In this document: positions 17,210 to 25,554 of the stretch, in pieces
How the letters are laid out: each line of letters starts with the position of its first letter
Position numbering within the stretch: the first letter of the stretch is position 1
DNA from: Planctomycetota bacterium
GTDB taxonomy: Bacteria > Planctomycetota > UBA1135 > GCA-002686595
Reading direction: 5' to 3'
Assembly: GCA_014237855.1 (NCBI GenBank)
Contig: JABACD010000030.1
Coordinates: 1-52,732 of the forward strand
DNA: 52,732 nt
Position numbers and translations under genes: made by a program
The notes under the pieces: generated by a model
Told to the model about the DNA's origin: nothing
Database searches by the model: none
What the model saw: the letters and a program-made list of their open reading frames with translations, nothing else

Positions 17210-18898
17210 TCAGGTCGAAGCGCTGGCCAGACGTACAGACTCGAGGCTGGCAAGCATCGAGCGCACTCGCGCTCCAAAGGTGTGGCGCTCCAGGATTGCT
17301 CGGCGACCGCGCCTGGCGATCTGACGAGCCTCCTCGGGATGATCCAGGTAGTACGTGACCTTGGCTCTCAGGTCATGACGATCCTTGTAGCTCACCACCT
17401 CTTCACCAATCTCGAAGAGCTCGGCCAGGTCATCGGTGTGCTCGGCAAGGATGAATCCCTCGCAGGCCAAGATGTCGAAGACTCGCATGGTCACAATGTC
17501 GTCCTGGTAGAGGCGGCCGACATCGAGGTTGATCGTGGAGGCGTTGTAGATCACGGGCAGCTCCGTCTCGTGCAAGGCCGGACCACGGTAGGTGGCCCCC
17601 TCGGGGAACGGTGCACTCCACCCCTCATCCCCCCAGACATCGATTCGCTGATCTGCCAGGTCGGCCACCCATCTACGCCTCTTTTCTGAGGCTGCAACCT
17701 CACCGAGCAGGGACGCAGGGTTCTGGAAGCCTCTTGCCACGCAGTGAGCCTGAAACCCCGGGAGGAGCTGATCCAGCTGCTCCGGGATCACAAACTGAGA
17801 GAGATCAGAACCCTGGGACTCGAGTAGATCCGAGAGTACTTGCTGTGCTGCCGCCTTCGAGTTGGGCTTGAAGTTCTCTACCAGTTCGAGGAACGCTTGC
17901 TGATAGGTCCTTGCGTTCTCCACGAGACTGGACCCCACGAAGGAGACCGGCGCCGCGTAGCGAGAGAGCTGGGCCTCGTCGAGCTTGAGCGGTCGACGGC
18001 GCTTGGGGTCAGCCGCTAGCGGAAGGTACGAGACGTGCTCGAAGCCGGCGCGCTTGTAGGCAGCCACGTTCAGCTTGCGATAAGTAAAGACGTGGACGTG
18101 GGGTGCCGGAGCTCCGAGCGGCTTCAGGGAGTCAGTCGACGGATCGATCTCCCAGACGAGGTATGGCAGGCTCAGGGCCTTACAGAACTCGGGCAGGCCA
18201 TTGACGAAGTTGATGCCACACACCAGCTCCGCCTGAGTCCGAGCTGCGGTCAGTTGAAGCTCTTCAAAGGCCAGTCGCTGAACCTCAAAGGGGTAGACGC
18301 TGTAGCCCTCTGCTCGCAGGGCATCGGCAAGAGAGTCAACGAACAGGCCGCCAGTGCAGAGGAGCGCTCGCTTGCTGCCAGGCCCCATCTTCATCAGGAT
18401 CGACTCGGCCTCGTAGATTCCAGCTAGCAGCGGGTGCCGGACGATTCGTTCTTCGGGGTATTTCCCCGCATGTTCCAAGAGGTCGGAGCCCAGGGCGAAT
18501 TCCAGGCAGCCGGAGCCAAGCTCTGCACTCCAGTCCTCAAGGCTCAGGAGCAACCTCAAGACCCACGGATCGCGATCCCAGGCAACCACCCTACGGGTCG
18601 CATCCCTCGACAACAGCTCGCGCAGCTGTTCTCCCAACCCCACGCCAAGGAGGAAGATGGCTTCCTCTGAGTCTGAATCGAGGGCGGTCAATGACGCCTC
18701 AAGGGCCGGGCCCTCCACTGCCAGGGGGTGCTGGCTGCGGTGAAAGCGATAGATCCAGCGCCCCTCCTCTTCCTGCCAGATGTGATCACCATCCACAGGC
18801 CAGTGCACACGCTCGTGGAGCCCGGGCTGGCTCTTCTGCAAGGCCTGCAGGTTTCGCTCTAGGACGGACTTGGAGGGCGAATTGAAGGAATCGATCAT
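17210..18898 (-). CDS. CgeB-like glycosyltransferase with MAF/MptE-like N-terminal region
   Basis: 562 aa, ATG 18898 with GAGG 6 nt upstream. The N-terminal ~200 residues contain AIFLLGVGLGEQLRELLS and VVAWDRDPWVLRLLL, reminiscent of the GxGxG nucleotide-binding core of flagellin-modifying MAF or MptE-like proteins. The middle (about 205-340) resembles DUF3880 (LVWEIDPSTDSL, HVFTYRKLNVAAYKRAGF, VSYLPLAADP, VSFVGSS). The C-terminal part (about 420-550) matches the glycosyl-transferase 1_2/CgeB family (STINLDVGRLYQDDIVTMRVFDILACEGF split by its usual motifs; LFEIGEEVVSYKD). Likely a cytoplasmic GT-B enzyme acting on a protein or surface glycan. The acceptor is unknown. Confidence 0.75.
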   Translation of the reverse strand: MIDSFNSPSKSVLERNLQALQKSQPGLHERVHWPVDGDHIWQEEEGRWIYRFHRSQHPLAVEGPALEASLTALDSDSEEAIFLLGVGLGEQLRELLSRDATRRVVAWDRDPWVLRLLLSLEDWSAELGSGCLEFALGSDLLEHAGKYPEERIVRHPLLAGIYEAESILMKMGPGSKRALLCTGGLFVDSLADALRAEGYSVYPFEVQRLAFEELQLTAARTQAELVCGINFVNGLPEFCKALSLPYLVWEIDPSTDSLKPLGAPAPHVHVFTYRKLNVAAYKRAGFEHVSYLPLAADPKRRRPLKLDEAQLSRYAAPVSFVGSSLVENARTYQQAFLELVENFKPNSKAAAQQVLSDLLESQGSDLSQFVIPEQLDQLLPGFQAHCVARGFQNPASLLGEVAASEKRRRWVADLADQRIDVWGDEGWSAPFPEGATYRGPALHETELPVIYNASTINLDVGRLYQDDIVTMRVFDILACEGFILAEHTDDLAELFEIGEEVVSYKDRHDLRAKVTYYLDHPEEARQIARRGRRAILERHTFGARVRSMLASLESVRLASAST

Positions 18899-19001
18899 CG
18901 GAGCCTCGGTTAGGGGACTCCTGTTCTTCGGATTCTCGCGCTCATCCCTTCAGGCCCCGCCGAAGCTGCGTCCCGCCAGCGGTCTGTGAGGCGCTCCAGC
19001 A

Positions 19002-19021
19002 GGCCAGGGGGCCCCCTGGCC
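19002..19021. repeat. Perfect 20-bp palindrome
   Basis: GGCCAGGGGG followed directly by its inverted copy CCCCCTGGCC. It lies 72 bp past the stop of the ferritin-like gene on the minus strand and 103 bp upstream of the glycosyltransferase start. There is no T-tract, so it is a poor intrinsic terminator. It could end or slow transcription, or act as an operator. Confidence 0.5.
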
Positions 19022-19093
19022 GTGAGTCAGCCCTGGGTCAGCTCTGCCCTCATGGGCGTCGACGGCTCTCCACCATCGATCTGATCGGCCAGC

Positions 19094-19777
19094 TCAGGCT
19101 TCAACCTGCTCAAGACTCTCCCTCGCCGCTCGGCGGATCGAAGCGAGCCACCCCTCGAAGCAGGCCGTCTCCGCCTCCACGGCTCGGGCTACCATGACTG
19201 ACCAATTCCCCGGTAGGCACACCTCGAGACTCTGCTGCATCTCCTGCAGGTGACGAAGCTCATCCTTGAGGATCGCGTTCACCGAGAACCCCGCCTCGGC
19301 CTCCTGAAGACACTCCTCATAGACCGGGTAGAAGGCATCTGCCCTGATCTCGATAGCTGCGGTGGAGAGCAAGTAGTTTGCTTCGCTTCGCTCGGGACCA
19401 TCCAGTTCGACCGGCGCCAGCAAGGCCTCGCAGGCACGATCGACGCCCTGCATGTACTCCTCGCCCGATGGACCAGCAAGGGTGTCTGCCTCTGAGTAGT
19501 TCTGGACTCCAAGCTGACGCCCCCCATTCAGCTTGATGGCGGCACGCTTCAGCCGGAGAGCATGAGAGGCTTCCTCGATGATGTGTTGCAGACCCGCTTC
19601 ATCGAGGAGATCGGCGTGGCGCGCCTTCAGCATCTTGCGCACGCCGATGTACTCCATCCGTGAGAGGGTGTTGACCAGCCGAGCGTGCAGACGCGGTACG
19701 GCAATGACGCTCGGGAGAAAGTCTCGCAACTCGACCATGCTGGCCTGAGCTCGAACCCGTGTGGTGAAGCGGTTCAT
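19094..19777 (-). CDS. Ferritin-like diiron-fold protein
   Basis: 227 aa from ATG 19777; a GTG 14 codons upstream (19819) is an alternative. No named family is recognised with certainty, but the helices carry the ferritin-like ligand pattern in order: Glu42 (SRMEYIG), Glu69-x-x-His72 (EEASH), Glu143 (AAIEIRA) and Glu173-x-x-His176 (KDELRHL). Two ExxH motifs on helices 2 and 4 plus single Glu on helices 1 and 3 define a di-metal four-helix bundle. It may bind iron for oxidation, storage or stress defence. No signal peptide. The hybrid kinase gene lies upstream on the same strand; co-transcription across the 154-bp gap is possible. Confidence 0.68.
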   Translation of the reverse strand: MNRFTTRVRAQASMVELRDFLPSVIAVPRLHARLVNTLSRMEYIGVRKMLKARHADLLDEAGLQHIIEEASHALRLKRAAIKLNGGRQLGVQNYSEADTLAGPSGEEYMQGVDRACEALLAPVELDGPERSEANYLLSTAAIEIRADAFYPVYEECLQEAEAGFSVNAILKDELRHLQEMQQSLEVCLPGNWSVMVARAVEAETACFEGWLASIRRAARESLEQVEA

Positions 19778-19931
19778 GCCCGAGATTGTACGGCGTTCCT
19801 TCTCGAATGCGCGCTCCACACCTGATCCGCGTACTCTACCTATGGCGAGCCGAACCGGTTCGCCGACCAGCCAGCCGCCGGCGACTCGATCGCCTGGGCC
19901 TGCTACAGTGCCCCTGAGCCTTCCTGGGAAA

Positions 19932-21689
19932 CTACCCCGCCTCGCACCAGCGCTCGATCATGGTCCGTAAGGCTTCGGGCTCGAACGGCTTCGAAATGTA
20001 GTCATCCATCCCCGACTCCAAGCAGCGGCTGCGGTCTCCAACCATCGCATTGGCCGTCATGGCCAGGATCGGGACGTGCTCACCACTCTCGAGTTCAGCC
20101 TGACGAATCCGACTGGTGGCCTCGTACCCATCCATCACGGGCATATGACAGTCCATCAGGATCAGGTCGAACCGCCCTTCACGCATGGCTTCGAGTGATT
20201 CGAGCCCATTCACCACGCTCTCCACATCTATACCGAGACGTTCAAGGATCGATTCGGCCAACCTCTTGTTGACCCGGTTGTCCTCGACCAGGAGGACCTT
20301 GGGGGTGCGTCCATCTGCGAGTTCGATCGGCCTCAGCGGACCAGCCTTGGCGGTATCCAGGGCATCTGGATTCTCCAGGCCCTTGGCCGTCAGCAAGATG
20401 TTCCGCAGGGCAGCCCACCTGACCGGCTTGACCAGATCAGGGCAGTTTCCCTTGTTCGTACGCTGAGTCCGGCTCAGCCGCTTGGAGCCTGGTACCAGAT
20501 AAGCAAGGTTCAGTTCCAGTTCGATGGCGGTCTCGCTGAGCGCACCCCGCTGCTTGTAACCAGCGTCCTGATAGAGAACCCAATCCACCAGGACCAAGTC
20601 GGCATCCCAGTCTCCGGCGAGGATCTCGAGCCCCTCGGCGCAGTCAGTGGCATGACGCATCTCGACATCCCAGCAACTCAGGTTGCTACGGACGGCCTCC
20701 GCAACCGCAGGGTGCGGCTCCAGCAGCAAGACCTTGAGTCCCTCGAAGCTGATCTCAGGCTCTCTCGGAATCGGCTCCTCAGCCACAGCAGTGCTGACAC
20801 CAATCGTGAAGGTAAAGGTCGATCCTTTTCCCTCGACTGACTCGACAGTCATCTCCCCATCCATCAGCTCGACCAAGAGCTTCGAGATCGACAACCCCAA
20901 CCCGGTGCCTCCAAAGAGCCTGGTTGTAGAAGCGTTCACCTGCGTGAACGAATCGAAGAGGGTCGAGAGAGCGCTTGATGGAATTCCAATACCCGTATCA
21001 CTGATCGAGAACTGCAGCGTAGCCTGGTCTCCAGAACCATCATCAAGCCGGTCTACCCTCAAGATGACTTCACCATCGGAGGTGAACTTGGTTGCGTTAC
21101 TGAGCAGGTTCAATAGTACCTGCCGCAAGCGACCTGGATCACCGCAGATGGTTGCGGGAACCTGCGGGTCGATGATGGCCACCAGCTCAACCTTCTTGCC
21201 CTGTGCTCGCTCGGCCACCAGCTCCAGGCACTCTTCGATCAGCACCCGGCTATCAATACTGACCTCTTCCAGCTCCAGCCTGCCGGACTGAAACTTGGAT
21301 AGATCCAGAATGTCGTTCAAGAGGGTCTGTAGATTCTGCGCACACGAGAGCATGGCGTGAGAGAACTCGAACTGCTCATCGTCCAGCTTGGTCTCGAGAA
21401 GCAGGCGGTTCATCCCAAGCACTCCATTCAATGGCGTGCGGATTTCGTGGCTCATGCAAGCCAGAAACATGGACTTTGCATCCGATGCAGCCTCTGCTGC
21501 TTCCTTTGCCAGCCTGAGCTCCTCGGTGCGTTCAATGATGCGCTCCTCGAGGCACTCCTTTGACTTGGCGAACTCCTGGCTCGCAAGAGCATGCTGCTGA
21601 GCCTTCTCTTCTAGCGCCTCTTCTGCACGCAGTCGGGCAGCAAGCTCGAGTTCGAAGCGCTCCTTCCAATCAGATGGCTCAACAACCAT
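19932..21689 (-). CDS. Hybrid sensor histidine kinase with two receiver-type domains
   Basis: 585 aa from ATG 21689 (TGAGGA about 8 nt upstream; ATG 21695 is also possible). An N-terminal coiled coil (about 10-70) replaces a classical sensor domain and there is no transmembrane segment, so it is cytoplasmic. HisKA has MSHEIRTPLNGV with His80. The ATPase domain has NLLSNATKF, DTGIGIP and GGTGLGLSIS. A first receiver-like domain (about 320-430) has LLLEPHP instead of the usual acidic pair and looks degenerate. The C-terminal receiver (about 465-585) is intact: LVEDN, phospho-acceptor Asp513 in LMDCHMPVMDGYE, and ISKPF. Signal and output are unknown. Typical barrel of multi-step phosphorelays. 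Confidence 0.9.
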   Translation of the reverse strand: MVVEPSDWKERFELELAARLRAEEALEEKAQQHALASQEFAKSKECLEERIIERTEELRLAKEAAEAASDAKSMFLACMSHEIRTPLNGVLGMNRLLLETKLDDEQFEFSHAMLSCAQNLQTLLNDILDLSKFQSGRLELEEVSIDSRVLIEECLELVAERAQGKKVELVAIIDPQVPATICGDPGRLRQVLLNLLSNATKFTSDGEVILRVDRLDDGSGDQATLQFSISDTGIGIPSSALSTLFDSFTQVNASTTRLFGGTGLGLSISKLLVELMDGEMTVESVEGKGSTFTFTIGVSTAVAEEPIPREPEISFEGLKVLLLEPHPAVAEAVRSNLSCWDVEMRHATDCAEGLEILAGDWDADLVLVDWVLYQDAGYKQRGALSETAIELELNLAYLVPGSKRLSRTQRTNKGNCPDLVKPVRWAALRNILLTAKGLENPDALDTAKAGPLRPIELADGRTPKVLLVEDNRVNKRLAESILERLGIDVESVVNGLESLEAMREGRFDLILMDCHMPVMDGYEATSRIRQAELESGEHVPILAMTANAMVGDRSRCLESGMDDYISKPFEPEALRTMIERWCEAG

Positions 21690-22037
21690 GACCATTCCTC
21701 ACTGGTCCTTGAGCAGGACGACGCGGATCGAGAGGCTCAAGAACTGTTCTGGCTAACGCGTTGCTCATTTGATGGCATCTTGGCTCACTGACCCGTGGCC
21801 GACGGTGTGAGCTTCCTATCGGGTCGTGGCGCTCGAGGACTCCAGTTCTGGACGATACAGAACCGGGATTCGCATAATTCCGCCCCAAAGAGGGTGAGGA
21901 CGCCCCCCTCACGGGGCGTCGTGCTGATTCTCATCTGGGAAAATTGGCCCGCGCGCGGGAGGTCTACTGCTCCGGCCAGCAAATCATGGCCGATGGGGAG
22001 TGCGTCAGTTTCGAGCAGACCATGCCCAGGAGTGGCC
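21690..22037. other. Divergent region between histidine kinase and repeat lipoprotein
   Basis: 348 bp. Seen: an 8-bp perfect hairpin GACGCCCC/GGGGCGTC (21899-21906 with 21913-21920, 6-nt loop) and a 12-bp palindrome CCCGCGCGCGGG (21948-21959). Both precede the lipoprotein start and could be operators or leader structure. No T-tract follows either. The frame continues open upstream of 22038 in phase with the lipoprotein but has no signal-like or conserved features. Confidence 0.4.
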
Positions 22038-24071
22038 GTGACCCTCAGCCGCAAGTTAGCCATCACCACATTCGCACTGCTTCTCTCCTCCTGCTCTGGT
22101 GGAGGCGGCGGAGGTGATTCGGGTACCCCTCTCCCGGCCGCACTAGGCGGCAGCGCCCCCTACACCTTTCTGACTATCAGCCCGGCTACCGGAGTAACCA
22201 CTCCACGCTCCGGCGTGGGCATGGCGGGCTTCTCGTCTACTCTTGCGGTCGCTTTCGACTCGCTCACCGACACGCTCTACGCCATCGATAGCAAGACAGA
22301 CCAGCTGTTCGTGATCGACACGACGACCGGTACTGGGACTGCAATTGGAGCTGACGGGTTCTCGGGGGTACAGGGGTTGGCCTTTGATCCCAACACGAGC
22401 ACGCTCTACGGAACAGAGACCAATGCCGACGTACTGGTAACGATCGATACGACCACGGGAAGCGCTACAAGCGTTGGTGCTTTGGGGTTCCTCGGCATCT
22501 CGGGGCTGGCATTTGACCCGAACACGAGCACGCTCTGGGGAGCTGATGATGCAAGTGACCAGCTCATCTCGATCAACACATCAACGGGTGCTGGAACAGC
22601 AGTAGGCCCGTTCGGCCTGAACTCCGTTACCGGGCTAGCCTACGACCAGAACACCGACTCGCTCTACGGAATTGATAACGACACTGACCAGGCTCTGCTG
22701 ATCAATACGGGCACTGGGATAGCGTCGGTCCTGGGTGCAACCGGCCGCACCGGCATCCAGGGCATGGCCTACGACCCTAACTCGTCTGTGCTGTTTGGAG
22801 TGGATGACACCGACAACGTAGCAGTCACGATCAACACGACCAATGGAGCCGCCACGGTCATCGGCCCCTACGGGTTCGAGGAAGTGGCAGGCCTTGCCTA
22901 CGATCCAGATACAGACACCTTGTATGCGACGGACACCCTGCAGCAGAACCTCCTGACTCTCGACCCCTCCTCAGGGTTGGTCTCAGTGATCGGTGCTCTC
23001 GGTTATTCCTCCGTCGAAGGGCTCGCCTTCGACCCGAACACCGACACGCTCTACGGGACCGATACGAACGATGACAAGCTCATCACCATCAACACGACCA
23101 CTGGCGCCGGAGTTTCCGTTGGCCTTATCGGCTTCGGTGCAGTGGAGGGACTCGCCTACGACACGAGCACGGACACGCTTTACGGCCTCGACTCGCAGAC
23201 TGGCAACCTTCTGACGATCAATACTGGAACTGGAGCTGGTTCAGTCGTCGGTCCCACGGGCTCATTCGACCTGGAGAGTCTTGGCATCGATTCTGCGACC
23301 AATACGCTCTACTCCGTGGACACTGGTCTCAGTACCTTGATCACGATCAACTCCGCCACAGGCGGCACGACCAGCGTTGGAAGCGCGGGTTTTGATAGCC
23401 TGGTTGGGCTAGCCTGGGATTCGACCCGCAACACGCTCTACGGCTCAGACGTAGGGCTGAGTCTCCTGGTCTCGATAGACGAGGCAACTGGAGAGGGGAC
23501 AGCCGTTGGCTCGCTCGGCTTCGAAGGTGTCGAGGGGCTGGCCTACGACAAGAGCACCAAGACCGTGTACGGCTCGGATGATGATCGGGACATCCTCGTG
23601 ACCATCGATGCAACGACTGGTTCCGGAAGTACGGTAGGTCCCATCGGCTTCGGTCGTGTGCTGGGACTCGCCTGGGATCCGACTGCGAACATCCTCTATG
23701 GTTCAGACTCCTTGACGGATCAGCTCATCACGATCTCTACCACGACCGGTGCGGGATCCGCTGTCGGTGCACTTGGATTCGCGTCGGTGAAATCCCTCGC
23801 CTTTGATAGTGACACCGACACTCTCTACGGGGTGGACCATGACACGAACACGCTGATCACAATCAACACCACAACAGGAGCCGGTACTGGTGTCAGCGTC
23901 CTGACCCACGATTCGATCCTTGGGCTCGCTTATGAGCCCACGAATCAGACCATGTATGCCACGGACTCGGAGACTCGTGAGCTACTCGAGATCGACACGA
24001 CCACTGGCATGGTCACCAGCCTGGGATTGACGGCCTGGTCCGTGGAGGGGCTTTCGCCCAGGATCCAGTAG
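22038..24071 (+). CDS. Lipoprotein made of fourteen 43-residue beta-propeller repeats
   Basis: 677 aa. The GTG start at 22038 is chosen because AGGAG lies 6 nt upstream and the next residues make a lipoprotein signal peptide with lipobox LSSC (Cys19), followed by a Gly-rich linker. From about residue 70 to the end the protein is fourteen consecutive repeats of exactly 43 residues without insertions, consensus GLAFDPNTDTLYGTD followed by LITINTTTGAGTAVG. A half repeat precedes the first and GLSPRIQ begins another at the very end, as expected for ring closure of beta-propellers. Fourteen could mean two seven-bladed propellers. Related to YncE/NHL-like blades. It should sit on the periplasmic or outer surface; ligand unknown. 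Stand-alone gene. Confidence 0.82.
   Translation: MTLSRKLAITTFALLLSSCSGGGGGGDSGTPLPAALGGSAPYTFLTISPATGVTTPRSGVGMAGFSSTLAVAFDSLTDTLYAIDSKTDQLFVIDTTTGTGTAIGADGFSGVQGLAFDPNTSTLYGTETNADVLVTIDTTTGSATSVGALGFLGISGLAFDPNTSTLWGADDASDQLISINTSTGAGTAVGPFGLNSVTGLAYDQNTDSLYGIDNDTDQALLINTGTGIASVLGATGRTGIQGMAYDPNSSVLFGVDDTDNVAVTINTTNGAATVIGPYGFEEVAGLAYDPDTDTLYATDTLQQNLLTLDPSSGLVSVIGALGYSSVEGLAFDPNTDTLYGTDTNDDKLITINTTTGAGVSVGLIGFGAVEGLAYDTSTDTLYGLDSQTGNLLTINTGTGAGSVVGPTGSFDLESLGIDSATNTLYSVDTGLSTLITINSATGGTTSVGSAGFDSLVGLAWDSTRNTLYGSDVGLSLLVSIDEATGEGTAVGSLGFEGVEGLAYDKSTKTVYGSDDDRDILVTIDATTGSGSTVGPIGFGRVLGLAWDPTANILYGSDSLTDQLITISTTTGAGSAVGALGFASVKSLAFDSDTDTLYGVDHDTNTLITINTTTGAGTGVSVLTHDSILGLAYEPTNQTMYATDSETRELLEIDTTTGMVTSLGLTAWSVEGLSPRIQ
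22245..24050 (+). repeat. 129-bp tandem repeats (14 copies) coding for propeller blades
   Basis: The phase GL[AG][FYW]D recurs every 129 bp from 22245 (copy 2 at 22374). Copies are diverged at DNA level and constant in length. They are protein-coding repeats within the lipoprotein gene, not a satellite or CRISPR. Confidence 0.85.
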
Positions 24072-24301
24072 CCTCCCTGGAAAACCTGACAGGGCAGACG
24101 GACACTCCGGAACGCCCAAGGGCAAGAAAACGTCGACGACGGCTATCGTCAATACTGACGGGTCACCGGCGTCGACGATGAGGCGCTATCACAAAGGTAC
24201 GACAGTCTGCCTCCCTGTGCCCCTACCACTTCTCACAATGAGGGCCTGGGACGGACGCCGGGGACTCGTCAATCTGACCTAAACTCCCCACCTCCAGGGC
24301 C

Positions 24302-25303
24302 TCAGGAGTGATTTCTTAGCATCAGCTCTTTTGGATGTGGATCGAAGTAGAGCTGACTGGAGAGGTATTCGATCTCGTGAAGACGGATGTTGTAGCGCAT
24401 CAGCGTGAGCGGCACGACGAGCGGTAGCAGCCCCTGGCGATAGTCCTCGATGGCGGCCATCAGCTCGCGTTTCTCCACCGCGTTGAGGATATCCTTGAGG
24501 TAGCCTTGGGCGTGCTGGAGAACATTGACGTGCTTCTTCACGGTAGCCTTTGTGCAGAGCGCTGCCTGGAACTCCCTTTCGTAGGCATCGAAGAGTTCTC
24601 GATCCTTCACGGTCCCGGCGCTCCCGACGAGCTGTCCCATTCGGCGGTAGGCACTCTCGTTGTGGGCCCGAATCAGCAACTTGTGTGAGGTGTGAAACTC
24701 CACCAAGCGCCGGCGAGTGAGCCCTCGGGTGACCAAACCGCGCCAGCGGTTTCGACTGAAGACTCGCTCGATGAAGTTCTCTCGCAAACCCGGATCGTTC
24801 AATCGCCCGTCTTCCTCGACAGGCAGTCCAGGCCACTGCTTCATCAGCTCGGCTGCAAACACCCCCGAGTTGTTTCGTGGACCCGGCATCCCCTTCATGT
24901 AGAGCTTGATTCGCTCCATGCCGCAGGAGGGTGAACCCTTCTTGAGAATGTAGCCGTCCAGATCCAGCTTGCGCAGCTCGGCAACCTTCTTCCTGGAGTA
25001 ATCGGCCATCGGCTTGGTGAAGTCCTCGCCGGTTGAGGGTGCGACCAGCTTCATCCCCTGCCCCTCGTCCACGAGCCGGATGGTTGCACGGGGAATCCCC
25101 ATTCCTATCTCAACCTCTGGACAGACAGGAACAAGTTCGAACCACTGGCCAAGGGTCTCCGTCACGAACCGGTCATGCGCGTGGCCGGAGTCGAAGCGAA
25201 CATTTTCCCCCAAGAGACAGGTGGAGACCCCCAGGCGCAGGGGCTGCCCTTCTTCGTGCCAGGAGGTCCAAGACCCCGTGTTCTGCGGAGAAGACTGGAC
25301 CAT
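24302..25303 (-). CDS. DUF523-DUF1722 fusion protein (YbgA-like)
   Basis: 333 aa; start ATG 25303. The N-terminal DUF523 domain (about 20-165) shows VSTCLLGENVRFDSGH, VPVCPEVEIGMGIPR and LKKGSPSCGMERIKLY with its conserved cysteines, which suggest a metal or Fe-S site. The C-terminal DUF1722 (YbgA) domain (about 190-320) shows HTSHKLLIRAHN and VLQHAQGYLKD. The molecular function is not known. DUF1722 proteins often neighbour photolyases, and one recent line of thought links them to thiol or persulfide chemistry, but neither is shown here. It is divergent from the FAD oxidoreductase. Confidence 0.88.
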   Translation of the reverse strand: MVQSSPQNTGSWTSWHEEGQPLRLGVSTCLLGENVRFDSGHAHDRFVTETLGQWFELVPVCPEVEIGMGIPRATIRLVDEGQGMKLVAPSTGEDFTKPMADYSRKKVAELRKLDLDGYILKKGSPSCGMERIKLYMKGMPGPRNNSGVFAAELMKQWPGLPVEEDGRLNDPGLRENFIERVFSRNRWRGLVTRGLTRRRLVEFHTSHKLLIRAHNESAYRRMGQLVGSAGTVKDRELFDAYEREFQAALCTKATVKKHVNVLQHAQGYLKDILNAVEKRELMAAIEDYRQGLLPLVVPLTLMRYNIRLHEIEYLSSQLYFDPHPKELMLRNHS

Positions 25304-25368
25304 TAGCAACAACCCCGGGAGGCCTGAGGGGTGGTGATGTAGATCATCGAGGCGATAGTGGAGAGCAT
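25303..25368 (-). CDS. Possible 21-residue leader peptide overlapping the DUF523 start
   Basis: A short frame (MLSTIASMIYITTPQASRGC plus Cys, then stop) whose TAA overlaps the ATG of the DUF523 gene as TAATG. Its codons end mostly in C (ATC, TAC, ACC). The same frame stays open further upstream to 25506. No Shine-Dalgarno is visible. It could couple translation to the downstream gene or be chance. Confidence 0.25.
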   Translation of the reverse strand: MLSTIASMIYITTPQASRGCC

Positions 25369-25554
25369 GTGTGTGCACAAGAATACGGTGTGCCCGCTCG
25401 ACGGGACAGTCCCTCGGGACTGGTCGAAAACGCGACCACGGACTCCGGAGCTCCTCGGGGACCAGGGCGGTCTCTTTCTGTCTTCCGTAGGAGAGCCGCT
25501 GGACATGAATCATGCCGCGATCCATGCTCCCCCACCGAGACATCAGGCAAGCAG

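Noticed and set aside
22245..24050. Regular 129-bp periodicity considered as CRISPR or satellite DNA
   Set aside because: The period is three times 43 codons, the copies are diverged and fully coding; it is a protein repeat.
24131..24178. Two copies of CGTCGACGA in the gap after the repeat lipoprotein
   Set aside because: Nine-base repeat of a self-complementary core in GC-rich DNA; too short to assign as attachment site or operator.
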